From positions 9,796,001 through 9,860,000 of the forward strand of contig NC_135059.1 of assembly GCF_051014685.1 (NCBI RefSeq): a stretch of 64,000 nt of DNA, written 5' to 3'. The notes beneath the pieces are model-generated. The model was not told the DNA's origin and did no database searches. It saw only the letters and a program-made list of their open reading frames with translations. Origin of the DNA: Ptiloglossa arizonensis. Taxonomy: Eukaryota; Arthropoda; Insecta; Hymenoptera; Colletidae. The position numbers and the translations under genes were made by a program. The first letter of the stretch is position 1; every line of letters starts with the position of its first letter. Shown here piece after piece: positions 47,801-59,204 of this stretch.

Positions 47801-50800
47801 GAGCTACTCTAAAGTTTTTCTGTGGAACTACAATTCTTTAAAGCAGTAGGAACTATTTGCAATCTAGATGATTTGAACTTTTTAAACAATGACGTTTACA
47901 AACACAAATGAAGAAAAAAACTTTTAAATTAAAGAAACATACATATAGATTCCATTCATGATAAATTGAAATATCGTGCATTCTTTCACAAAACTTTTTG
48001 AGATGGTTTTATTCTACTTCAACAAGCAAACATTGATCCCTTCTACTGAAATAATACATACCAATTTCAAAATGTAACATAATATAGAAAAATAGCAAAA
48101 GAGCGAACAAAAAAATGTATATCTTTATTAGCATGTAATACATATTTCTATAAAGAAAAAAGCAGCTTTATCACACGAAGAAAAATATTCAACATTAACA
48201 CAAAAAATAATACAAACAAAGTTTGTTAATTACACGAATAAAAAATGCATAACTCATTAGGTATTGTACTTACCTGATTCACCATATTTCGTAAAAATCC
48301 ATGCCTGTCTACTCCTCTGCTATCATACAAATTTCTTTCATATTTATTCTTCTGGTCTTCCAAAGCTTTTTCATAGTGCAATTTCATATCTTGCACTTCA
48401 ATTATTCTATTCTGCAATTCCTGTTGCAAAGCTTTGATGGTTGTTTCATATTCAAGCTCAGATTTATTGAAACTATTAAAATTGTTACTATTAAGTTTTA
48501 ATGGTTCATCCCCTAATGGAGATGCAACTCTTGAACTACGTTCAGAAATATTTGAAACATTTAAACAGTCTCCAGCACCTCCAAAATATAAACCTTCTGT
48601 TAAATCTGCAACTTCACTATCATTGTCAGACATTTTCTTAGATTGTTGACTAAATATTTCCTCAGAATATTGTTTTTCCATTAACAAACATTTCTGCTCA
48701 AAGTATGTTCGTAGTTCTTCCATTTCTTTTGCATGTCGCATCTCCAATTCGGTTTTCAGATCATGCAGTTCTGTAGTACCTCCTTTCACATCTAACGCTA
48801 TTGATTGCACTTTCTTAATTTCTGATACGGTTTCAGCTTTTATCACGCTTATTTGTTCGTTATGAACGCCGATCAGTGTCTTAATTTCCTTACACAACGA
48901 TTCTTTTTCTGCTCTTAATTCAGTCACAGATTCCTGCAACAAACGCATGTTCTCCAGTTCCTTCTTCAAAACTTTATTCTCTTCCACTATATGATCTTTT
49001 TCAGTAGATAAATTCTCTGAGAGTATTGAATAATGATTCAATTTGCTTTTAACTTCCTCATAATCAGCCTGTATTTCCATTAAATGTTCTAATTCCTTCA
49101 ATAATTTTTCATTTTCTTCTGTTGCTGATGCAAATTTCGCTTGCAGCAATGCTGTTCTCGTGATGTCAAACTCTTCATTGTCCTCACAAAAAATTTTATT
49201 GGTGTCTGCACTTTGATCATGCAATGTGTTGATAGAATCATTCACAGCTCTACTTACTTTAAACTGCTTCATTAAAGTACTGCTATAACTAGATGTTGGT
49301 ATAGAAACATCAAGTTTGCTGTCATTCAATGCTAATGTTTGATTCAACTTCTCTTCCACCTCTGCACACTGGGCCCATGCAGCGGTCAAGCCATTTTTCA
49401 GTTGTTGACATTCTTCCTCTGACCTCTTAAACTTTTCTGTCAAATCGTAGATTTTCTTTGCAGATTCTAAAAGTTCTGCTTCCTTCTGTTCAATTGATAT
49501 TTTAAGTTTGTGGATTTCCTCTTGGTTATCCTCAGTTTTATGCAACAACTCACTGACATCCCTTTTGCTATGGCTGGACAATCTATTTTGATCATTAACT
49601 TGCAAAGAATTTTGACCATCCAACTCATCCTTTTTCAACAAGCTAAGCTCAGATTTGTATTTATCACACATATTCTTCATGTCCTTCAGCTGTTTTTCAT
49701 ATGATTTTTTAGTAAGATTTGCTTGATCTAACTCCTCCTTCACTTTACTAACATCAGTTTCGAGTCCCTGAATTTTATCAATCAAAAGTTTTTCCATCTC
49801 TGCTTTCTCTTCAAGCTTCTGCTTTGTTAACTGGTACTGAATCTCCATTTCATTGAAAGTTTGATAACTGGTTTCATTTAATTCACTCAGTGTGCTTATG
49901 TTTATGCCACTCATTCTTGACAAGGACTTTTCTAGGTCATAGATTCTGTTGCTCAAAGTTCTTTCATGAATTTGACTATTTTCAATCAAAGACTGAGCCG
50001 CAGAGTATCTTGATGACAAATCATCTAATTTGAACTTTAAACTTTCATTCTCGTCTTTCAATGTTGCAGCACTTGTTAAGGCTTGTTCTAACGAACGCTC
50101 TATGCTCTCTTTTGACTCTAAAACTGCCGTTGCAGCAACATACTTTGAAGTCATTTCTTCTAATTGCAACTTATGTAATTTAATTTGTTCGCCTAACATT
50201 TCTTTTGCCTTTAGATGATCCAAATCTTGTATGTGTCTTGATTTTTCAAATTGCACTTTTAGCTCACTTAGTTTCAATTTATACTGATTTAGTTCAGCCT
50301 GAGCAGTTTGCTGAGACTCAGAACGGTTTACTAATTCTAATTTTAAAGCCTCAACAGTTTTTTTATAGTGACTCATTTGAACTTGGAATATTGAAAGTTC
50401 TTTGGCATGTCTAGTCTCTAAATCGGGCAATTCTTTGTTTAAACGATCAGCCAACGTTTTATTTTCCTCTTTTAATTGTTTTAAGCGATCTTCGTACTCT
50501 TTCTGAACGTTCATTATTTCCATATCGTGTTTTGCAGCTAATTCCTAAAAAGTAATATGTAAAAAATTATCATTTGTATTGCATAATAATTCTGATTGTG
50601 GATTTTTGTAAAATATTAACTTATAATAAAATGGTTACAGTTTAAAGTTAATAATTTCATTTTTAATATTAAATTTTTCAAGTTTTTTTAACATCAAATG
50701 AAAACAAATGAAAAAATGAGAAACAATCACGATCGAACAATAAACAATATATCTAAAAATACATTGTAAAAATTTGAAATCAATACATGTTCATTAAATT

Positions 50801-52687
50801 ATTAATGAATTATTAATGAATAGTAAAATTTTAAAAAAATATTAAACAAATTTTCGATGTTTGCGATCCGGTATCATAGTTGTTTCCTTTACACTTGCTA
50901 GCCGGTACGTTCGAATCACCTAATATACTTGCAAAAATACTCTATAACTTGTTTATTTTTTTGCATTAAAAAAAAATCTAGGAATATATATTTAAATAGT
51001 TAAACTCCTCAAAATTGTAAATAAAAATATTTTTCGATATTTTAATTCTGCATCGTGGGTATCTTCTTTAATAAAAAAAAATTAATTTCATGTAATTTCT
51101 AAAGCATACTTTTAACTCATGTTGGTGACGCGTAGTGTTTGTATTTGTTTCGGCTGTAAATTTTTCTAAAATATGTTGCATGTCCTGTTTTATCTTGTCA
51201 ACGCGTGCTTCATATTGTTTTTGCTGCTCCAAAGTCTCAGCTATATTTAAATTTTTGTCAGTCGCGCTGAGACGAATTTGTTCATTCAAATTATTTATTT
51301 GCAATTTATAGTCACTAATTTCGGCATTTCGCGTTTCTTTCTCCATCTCCAGTGTTTGTACGTGTTCTTGAATTTGTGTCAATTGACCAGTTAATTTTTG
51401 TATTATTGATCTTTGGTCACTTAAAGCTTTTTCTAAAATATTGTTCTAAAAAGAAATCAATTTTTGCATGAAAATTAAAGTGTTCCAAGTCATTTTTCTT
51501 TAATCCAAAGAATAATGCTTACCTTTTCTTGTAAGTTCATATTATTGACTGCACTGGCATTATCTTTACTAGGTATTTGAATGGCATTTAAGGAATTCAA
51601 TTGTGTAACAAGATTATCCCTAGCAGCTAATGCTTGTTGTAAAGACCATGTCAATTCTTCTATCAGGTTGTCACGTTTATTTATTGCTTTCTCAAATTCT
51701 TGCAACTGTTTAACAAAACACAATGCATGATGATTAAACACAATGTATTATATCATATACCATGTACAAAAAGAATACCTTCCAATATTTGTTTATATAT
51801 TTATTGAACATATAATGTACCTTTGTATGATACAAAGATATAATATCTCTGCCATGTATACTACTGCTTTGACTTTGTGAAGAATTTGGAGATGAAGCCT
51901 CTGCTCTTAAGTGATCTATCTCAGCATGTAAAGCCTCAACTATGGCCTCTTTTCCCTGTAGTAACTCTTCTAATTGAGCTACCCTTCCTGCAAGTCCTTC
52001 TAAATCACCATCTGCTTCTCCTTCGCTCATACTAACACTACTTTGTGATATATCCCTTGATGAAACACCTTCATGCGCCTATATTTTGTCAAAATAATAT
52101 TTCTATAACTCCTTACAGGTTTTATATATATCAGTACTTTATATAAAATGCATATAAAATACAAGTAAATTTGTGATCATTTCTTGAAATCTATTCTTAC
52201 ATAAGACTCTCTGTGTCCAATAGATTTATCATTATGGAATGATTCTTCATCAGATGCCTCATCCATCTGACTATGACCTGTGCCTTTAACTTTATTAGCC
52301 CTTCCCATCTTGTACTTCTCCAGCTAGAACCAATCAAAATTTGATTCAGAACCAACAGGCTTCTAACACATATATTGTGCAAAATTGAACAAATGTACAT
52401 AGAAGAATATGTTTACAAAAGTAATGTGTACATATTCCAAGGTACTTTTTTTAATATGGAATATAATAATTCCTAATTATTGTGTAACTCATATTATTAT
52501 ATTGCAAAATTTTTAATTTAGAAAAATGACATCTCATATACAACAGTCTGATAAAATCAAGTAAAGATTAACTTTAGAGACGACAAATAATTAATTCGAA
52601 ACAAAGAAAGATTGTCTGACCTACCATCTCTCTGCCCGCCTCCAAAGAGCGTCTTCTACGTTCATCGTCGTCCGTTGCTTTACTCAT
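38886..52687 (-). CDS. Plp: Pericentrin-like protein (AKAP9/pericentrin family centrosome scaffold)
   Basis: Giant coiled-coil scaffold that anchors pericentriolar material to centrioles. Coding exons in transcript order: 52687-52625, 52323-52201, 52078-51821, 51705-51523, 51445-51110, 50544-48274, 47662-47522, 47347-47061, 46976-46297, 46235-46108, 45565-45512, 44808-44641, 44145-44080, 43797-43483, 43419-40081, 39998-39711, 39638-39543, 39463-39078, 39006-38886. The total is 9303 nt, about 3100 aa. All junctions are GT-AG and in frame. The N-terminus (MSKATDDDERRRRSLEAGRE) is charged. Heptad-rich coiled coil fills most of residues 70-2930, in particular the 757- and 1113-codon exons. The PACT domain lies at about 2938-3026. 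The length fits the family: fly PLP about 2900, pericentrin about 3300, AKAP9 about 3900. Nothing seen distinguishes AKAP9 from pericentrin. Insects usually have one such gene. Confidence 0.93.
39078..39463 (-). other. Plp: Plp exon 18 encoding the PACT domain
   Basis: This exon encodes the centrosome-targeting module shared by pericentrin and AKAP9. The first conserved block is YLRADSRRKALMYQKRYLL (about residues 2940-2958), then IIVGSYQHSEENTL. The second is VRFKSAVLVLISIHRMKWLI with LRW (about 3000-3021). The basic amphipathic second block corresponds to the calmodulin-binding part in relatives. The proline- and threonine-rich tail continues into the last exon, which ends EPDFIYDLTD. Confidence 0.93.
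45512..45565 (-). other. Plp: Plp microexon, 54 nt, possible cassette
   Basis: Bounded by a cag acceptor and a gtaaat donor on the minus strand, it encodes VPLEPTPPPYIHRVCRRK, a proline-rich and basic insert between two coiled-coil exons. It is phase 0 at both ends, and its neighbours (exons 10 and 12) also join in frame without it, so it may be skipped in some transcripts. Confidence 0.6.
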
Positions 52688-53192
52688 TTCATTAATAAAA
52701 TTAAATCGACGATTGTTTAATAATCGACTAACAGTAAACAATCGTATTAATTAGTTGGCGAACAATCAGTAGTCCGATCGTCATCCACTACATTTCAAAC
52801 CATGTGTTTCAAACTGTCCACTGTAAAACGTTTGACCGTTGTCGATTTATAAAAATACAAATTGCTATAGCGTCCAGTACTGTGGCATAGATCTTTGATG
52901 AGATAGATTGTGATCCATCGTTGTATCGTAGCGCTATGAAAGTACTTCCATGTCCCAAGCATATTTTACATAGCCAGTTGTATTATTTCTTGTGAACCAG
53001 GCATAAGTATCTCTCTCTCTCTCTCAACAGTTTTGAAACACCTGCGTATCAGTTTCAAATCGTGGTTTAAATTCTTGTTAAATTCTTACAAAGTGTATAT
53101 AAACAGTTTTATTCAGTTATCGGTACTAAATAGTGTTGGAACATTATTTCAAAGATTCTGTTGATTTAGAAGGTGTTCGAAATAAGAATAAG
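52688..53192. promoter_or_regulatory. Shared intergenic region between Plp and TRIP13
   Basis: Only 505 bp separate the start codons of two divergent genes, so both promoters and both 5' leaders must fit here unless an unseen 5' exon exists. No TATA box is obvious. A (CT)n run (53010-53023) is present, as often found in GAGA-type insect promoters. Confidence 0.6.
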
Positions 53193-54950
53193 ATGGAAGG
53201 GCCTGAAGTATTGCACGTTGAAATCTGTCAAAATGCCACTAGGTATTACCGGTTCTTTGTCAACGTGATCTACGTTTTTAAGTTTACACTGAATAATTTG
53301 GCTTTACACTTTATCGAAAGCATTTATTAAATTTTTTTTATGCAATTCTATAAAAGAATTTTAATTAATCCCTTTTTTGGTCCATTTAGAATTGTTAATT
53401 ATTATTTGAATTGTTAATTATTATTGCTTACATAATGTTTTACTTTCAGTAAATTGTCTAAGGTGGAATTAGAGGATTTAGCATACGCAGAAGTAAATGC
53501 ATTAAAGGATATTACATTAGAGACTGTTATGTATGGAGAAAATCTCTCAAATCATATTTTAAAGAATCATGTTGATTCAATAATATGTTCTTCGAGTCAT
53601 GGAAAGGTAATTTAGTCAGATCAAATGAACTTTTATAAAAAAAATTATAGGAATCAATTTCGGTATTATAGAGGGATCATATGAAAGTACAAGGAGCTAC
53701 TTTGAAATTTCATGCATATAGATTAACACAGGAGGGTGCAGCAACAGAAACAATGCAAAATGATAGTGAAGATTTACCAGTATCCTTTCATTGGATTTTG
53801 CCTGCAAAAGAATTTCATTATTTATGGGAAAATCTTTATTTTGATTGCAGCATAAAAGAAGACGTTAGTTAAAAGTATTTTATTTGTTTTCAATTACATT
53901 AATTTTTGTAATATATATGAATATGTAAGTTTTTTTTCTTCTTTCAGTTATTACATTTTGTAGAAACAACAATGATATTTTCAGACCACAATGTTAATTC
54001 TAATATCATAAGCTGGAATAAGGTAGTATTATTACATGGACCTCCAGGTACTGGTAAAACTAGCCTGTGCAAAGCTCTTGCACAAAAAATAGCCATTCGT
54101 TTAGGCGATCGATTCACTCATGGTGAATTCATTGAAATAAACAGTCATAGTCTGTTTTCAAAATGGTTCTCTGAGGTAATATTGTAGCTATATGCTAAAT
54201 GAATTATTTTAAACTAAGATTAAACTTTTGCGTTTTCAGAGTGGAAAATTAGTTATGAAGTTATTTAATGAAATGAAAAGCCTTCTTGAAGATTCACATG
54301 TATTAATTTGCATCCTGATTGATGAAATAGAATCTTTAGCACATGCCCGTAAATCATGTAGTAATGGAGTAGAACCCACAGATTCCATAAGAGTAGTGAA
54401 TGCTTTGCTAACACAACTAGATCAAATAAAACGATATCCAAATGTTTTAATCCTAACAACTAGTAATTTATCAGAGACTATTGATTTAGCATTTGTGGAT
54501 AGAGCTGACATAAAACAATATATTGGAAATCCTACTTCTCAAGCCATATATAAAATTTATGCTTCATGTCTGAAAGAATTGATGAGGGTAAACGAATGTT
54601 TTTTTTTTTTTTTTATGTATTTTATCAATTACGTAACTTATATACATATATTTTAGGTATCACTCATAGAACCAGAAGAAATTTTTGATTTTTCATATTT
54701 AAAAAAATTAGGATACGAAGAGAACTCTCACACAAAGAACAGCCTTAAATTAATGGAACTTAGTCACGAAAGTCTTGGTCTCAGTGGACGAATTTTAAGG
54801 AAAATTCCATTTTTAGCTTATGCTTTTTATATGCGAACAAAACGGTGCACTTTGAGTCGATTTTTAAGAGCCATGCATTTGGCTGTTAAAAAACAAAAAG
54901 AAGAAGAGACCAATGAAGTTGTTCAAACTTTTCAAAATTTGGAATATTAA
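53193..54950 (+). CDS. TRIP13: Pachytene checkpoint protein 2 homolog (TRIP13 AAA+ ATPase)
   Basis: AAA+ remodeller that opens HORMA-domain proteins. In mitosis it works with p31comet to convert closed Mad2 and disassemble the checkpoint complex, and in meiosis it acts on HORMADs. Coding exons: 53193-53242, 53450-53606, 53672-53863, 53948-54175, 54240-54587, 54657-54950 (422 aa, against 432 in human), all in frame. Walker A is GPPGTGKT (164-171). Walker B is CILIDE (233-238, with Asp237/Glu238). Sensor 1 lies in ILTTSN (to Asn285), followed by the family signature [13 protein letters not shown]. The sensor 2 arginine is in GLSGRILRK (about 366-374). The ATG at 53193 has A at -3 and G at +4 and is the first in frame. 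It is divergent from Plp. No damage is seen. Confidence 0.96.
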
Positions 54951-55191
54951 GTGATATTTTTATATTTGTAGCATAGAGTTTCTTTTTTAATCTTTTTTAA
55001 CATTACATTGTATCAGTATTATATTGTAAGCATGACTTTTTTTTTAAACATAAAGTGTAATGTATTGTAGATTCCTTGTTGTATACTTTATTTATATCAC
55101 ACATATTTTGTTATGTTTTTGTACCATTGTTCCTTGTCTATGCATGCCAGTTTGCGGTATATGTGTGTATGACAGATAAGACGTGAATTGT

Positions 55192-55197
55192 AATAAA
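55192..55197 (+). terminator. Poly(A) signal for TRIP13
   Basis: This canonical AATAAA lies 242 bp after the TRIP13 stop codon and is followed by AT-rich sequence. Confidence 0.6.
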
Positions 55198-55354
55198 TAT
55201 AAACATTTTACTAAAAACTTTAGTGGAAACTTATCAGAACCTAGTCTAATTCAGTCAACTTACTAGGGAATAAACTACTATGCATAAATTCACTCTTTGA
55301 CTGTACATACATGACACACATTTCCTATGGGCGCAATTAAAAGTAACATTCGAA

Positions 55355-55440
55355 TTGACCAATCAGACTTCAAAACAGCCGTCATACGACCCATTCAAAT
55401 AATAATTTTCAAATCATATTTAATTTCCCGCCGTTCGACT
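55355..55440 (+). promoter_or_regulatory. CCAAT box and E2F-like site upstream of SLC25A36
   Basis: gaccaatcag (CCAAT at 55359-55363) and TTTCCCGCC (55424-55432, E2F-like) lie about 320-400 bp before the carrier start codon, just upstream of a GC-rich leader (55480-55756). They are plausible promoter elements. Function is inferred from consensus only. Confidence 0.4.
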
Positions 55441-55756
55441 ATTGAATGTTCTCTAACTTAGCGACATCTGCTTATCTAGATCGATGGTAGTTTATGGCGC
55501 ATGGTGCGCCGTATACTCGAAGTGGTTGATGCGATCAGTTGTTTTCGACCTACGAGCGTGGAAGTGTTGTTCTTCTGTTTCGGCTGGTTGTTTTCGTTCG
55601 ATCGCCTGGGCGAGAATCGAACAACATCGACAAACCACTGCGTGTAACACAGTTTTCGGTGTGATTCGTGCGTGTGAGCATTCAGTGTTTCTCGTTCCTT
55701 TCACTATCGCGAAGTACATGCTTCCGGAGTGAGAGTATCTTCTGCAAAATCGAAGA

Positions 55757-58700
55757 ATGTTGGATCGCGATACTGCGATACATCTCGTCGCCGGAGGGTG
55801 GGTTTCGTTCTTTCCTTACCTTTACGTTTAATCTTACTTTCTAAACAAAATCAACCTTCAAAATTGTGACAATAATTCACGTCGGCTGCTCGAAAAAACA
55901 CGTTGCCAGATACGCGTATTTTGCGCAGCGTAACGCACGCATGAAACAACTGAATTCATGTCTCAACGCAAATATATTTCACTTGGTTAGCCCTACTTTG
56001 TCGAAGTTATTTCTCTTTGTTCAGAGTACGAACAGATTATGTAACTTGGTCATAATGTTGAACCGAACGAATAATATTGGTAATAAAGAATTATTAAATT
56101 GTTAAAATTTTTCGAAGAAACTCCTATTTGTTTCAAAATAACAAAGTACGCATGAATTTATAAATCGCAGGTTAACAACGAGTATGATTTAATATATTTT
56201 AGTAACAAGTACGAAACTGTTAAGGGAAAATTCCATAGGAATGGATACTGCTGACATTGCCGGTTTGCTTTACGTCATCTTGCCGGTGCTCTTTCGTGCA
56301 TGTAGACTAGGTTACAAAAATATTTAAACATTCGCGGTGAAAAATTGTAAAGAACGTGTGATTTGAAAGTTGCACCAGTTTTTGAAATACTGATAGGGCC
56401 ACGGTAAGATAATTATCAGAACTACGTTGGAAAAATTTGAAGAAAATTACGCAACACCATAAACGTATTCGATCAGCAGTTATTGCATAGTTGGACCGCT
56501 TTTAACACTAATGAACTATTAGAATGGTCCAATACTATGTATATTCTAATCTTGTATAAGCATTCTTGCGATAATTAAAATTGTCGTACATGTTGCTACA
56601 GTTGTTCTAAGTTCACCAATATAATCCTGACAGTTGTACTACGCTGTAATCGTACCAATATTTTGAATTTTTCGGTTCACCATGCATACAAATTATTTGA
56701 CGAAATTGTTGATTGCAAACGTTCGAATACTTTCCGGGGCCATTATATATGTTGTCTATGTACGTAATTGATCGTCCCAATTTAGAAACTCGCGTATTTT
56801 CAGGCGCCACGGCGTCGTAGTAAATTTTTCCGTCAGAAGTCGGAATATTTGTTCGAATCTCGATCGCCAAACGTGGGTAGAATTTATATAATGCTTTTTT
56901 ACGAACATCACTGACGCCATACCGGTCGGTATTGTTGCCAAAACTTTTGTGCGAACATTGCTAAAAACGGTACCCGGTTTTGTTTACGCGTGCTACACGA
57001 ATTGTCAATTTACTAGCGCATTTAGGCTTTGCTGATAAATATTACTGCATTTAGTTCATTGCCGTGCGTTCATTTAGTGTTTACAAACGAGGCATTCGGA
57101 ATTTTTTATCCGAACAACTTGTGGTGTTTGTGTTGCATCTTATCGCAGACACGTTTACGTTTGGTGAATTTTATTTTCATACATGCGGATAATAATTATC
57201 ATTGTTTCGCTATCTTCTCTCTGTTCCAGCCGAGTCTGTATAAATATAGATTCTACGGTTTGCGTAATTGTTATTAAACAGAAATTATCGGAGAAACCGC
57301 TCCCGAGACGGAAATCGCAGATATGGAACGAAACGAAAAACTCCAAGTTCGAATTTACCGCTAATTGTATTTCTTACGGTTTGCAGAGTGGCTGGTACAG
57401 CGGGCGCGATAGTCACTTGTCCCTTGGAAGTGATCAAAACGCGTTTGCAGTCCTCCTCTTCCGGTTTTTATCCGCCGCCAATCAACAAGGAGTTTACGTC
57501 TGGTCATGTTACGTGCAAGAGCTTCCCGAAACCGGAACAGAGGAGAAGATTGTGCACTGGAGGCTATACTAGGTAATTTTGTTTCGATAACACAGAGGGT
57601 TAACTTCGTGCATTGCTCGAAGCGATTAGGGAATCGGATTTCAGGATAATCGGGAAAATTGAACCGAATTTCGGATACTTGGGTGCACCATTGTGCACGA
57701 CAACAAAAACGATCCTCTGATAATGTTGAGCAGTGCTTTATCCATTTCCGTATATTTCTATTGGTACAAAACAACTAATGCTGATTCTTTCAGAAGAACC
57801 GACCGAACTATACGTATTTAATAAAACTAGGTTTGCTCCCTACGAATCTATGAAATGATACCAAGACGAAGTCCGTGAGACCTTTTCAGTGGTACTTGAA
57901 TCTTTAATATATAGAAGTTACCGCAGCAGAGATTCAATTGCGGGTGTAACATCTTTCCCAAAGAACTAACAGAATTGTGTGTTGCATCAGGGATGTGCTC
58001 GCCCCGTGAAATAGACTTGTTCCCATGGATCTACCGGAAGGTCTCGAGATTGTCTCAGATCTTTCGAACGTCTAACGTCTCTAGGTGGTCGCAAACACTT
58101 GAGAACGTTGTATCGTCGGTTAGCCATTGATTTAATAGAAAAAAAAAATTGTCCATAGTCTACCACAAATGGTAGGCGCGTCCTTTTTAAGTTTACATCG
58201 CTCTTATCGTTCTTTCAACAGCACGCTTCTTCGCTCCTCGGCGAGAATGCGCGTTACGTTTGAAAGATTGTTTACTTTGACACGGACACTCGAACCCCTG
58301 TCACCTTTCCGCGTAATTTTACGCTTCGGTTCGTGTACAAACGCGTCGTTAAAAAAAAAAAAAAATCACAGGTCAACCCGATACTTCGAGATAGATCCAT
58401 GAACTGGAAAAGTCTTCATTTCCAGCGAAGAATTTCCCTTTTCGAATCGTTACTTTCCGTGAACGCTCTTCGATGCAACGTACGTCAATGTTAAGTGGCT
58501 CGACAAACAATGAACCGCCGTATTCGACCCGAAGAAGCGCACCAAGATGCTACGGCCCGTCTGCAGATGTATGGATGTGTCTGAAATGCTCGGCCGTTCG
58601 TGTTCGACTAATTCTCGCATTCGCAGGATTCTTTGGCTCGAAATAAACCTTCAGCGACGTTGTATCGTGCAGCAGGCCGTCGATTCTAGAAATCCACCGT

Positions 58701-59204
58701 GAAGGTTGTTGTCGCGAGACCTTTCGTTCACGAGAAACCATAAGATCTCTGTTGATACTCCCCTGCTGATATTTTCGAATCGATCGCATTGGAATTATCG
58801 AAAGGTTTTCTACAGCTCGTTCGTAACACGATCTCCATGCCGATGAAAATTGTACAAAATACAACGCGTAGGATCGAAGTGTTGGTTCTGGCCCGTCGAA
58901 TAATCAACTCGTTTTGTTTGTTTCAGGCACAACCTGGTTGCTCTCTCGCACTTCGGTGTGTCGACACCTCCGGGTGGAGGCGCCCCGCATGCCCACTCGT
59001 CGCCAGGTATCTATCAATGCATAAGATATATCGTCGAAAACGAAGGGACACGGGCTCTGTTCAAAGGGCTTGGCCCGAATCTCGTGGGGGTCGCCCCGTC
59101 GAGAGCAATATACTTTTGCGCCTACTCAAAGAGCAAGATCGCCTTCAACGCGATCTTATCCCCGGACACGCCGATCGTACACGTCTGCTCCGCATTCTGC
59201 GCTG
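55757..59204 (+). CDS. SLC25A36: Mitochondrial pyrimidine nucleotide carrier, SLC25A36/33 type (5' part)
   Basis: Inner-membrane mitochondrial carrier of the Rim2/SLC25A33/A36 group, which moves pyrimidine nucleotides between cytosol and matrix. Visible coding exons: 55757-55797, 57387-57572, 58927-59204 (168 codons plus one base, phase 1), joined GT-AG in frame. The protein starts [18 protein letters not shown]. The first carrier signature is [10 protein letters not shown] (helix 1 end). The second half of repeat 1 is [20 protein letters not shown], then [14 protein letters not shown]. The visible part ends at CSAFCAG, where helix 3 of repeat 2 begins. Repeats 2 and 3 (the ATNPIW-type block and the C-terminus) are not found before 64000, so the gene continues past the window. 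The linker [15 protein letters not shown] is insect-specific in look. Confidence 0.93.

Noticed and set aside
55484..55732. 82-codon ORF before the carrier start
   Set aside because: Lies in the GC-rich presumed 5' leader of SLC25A36. The antisense strand is equally open and no protein family is recognised.
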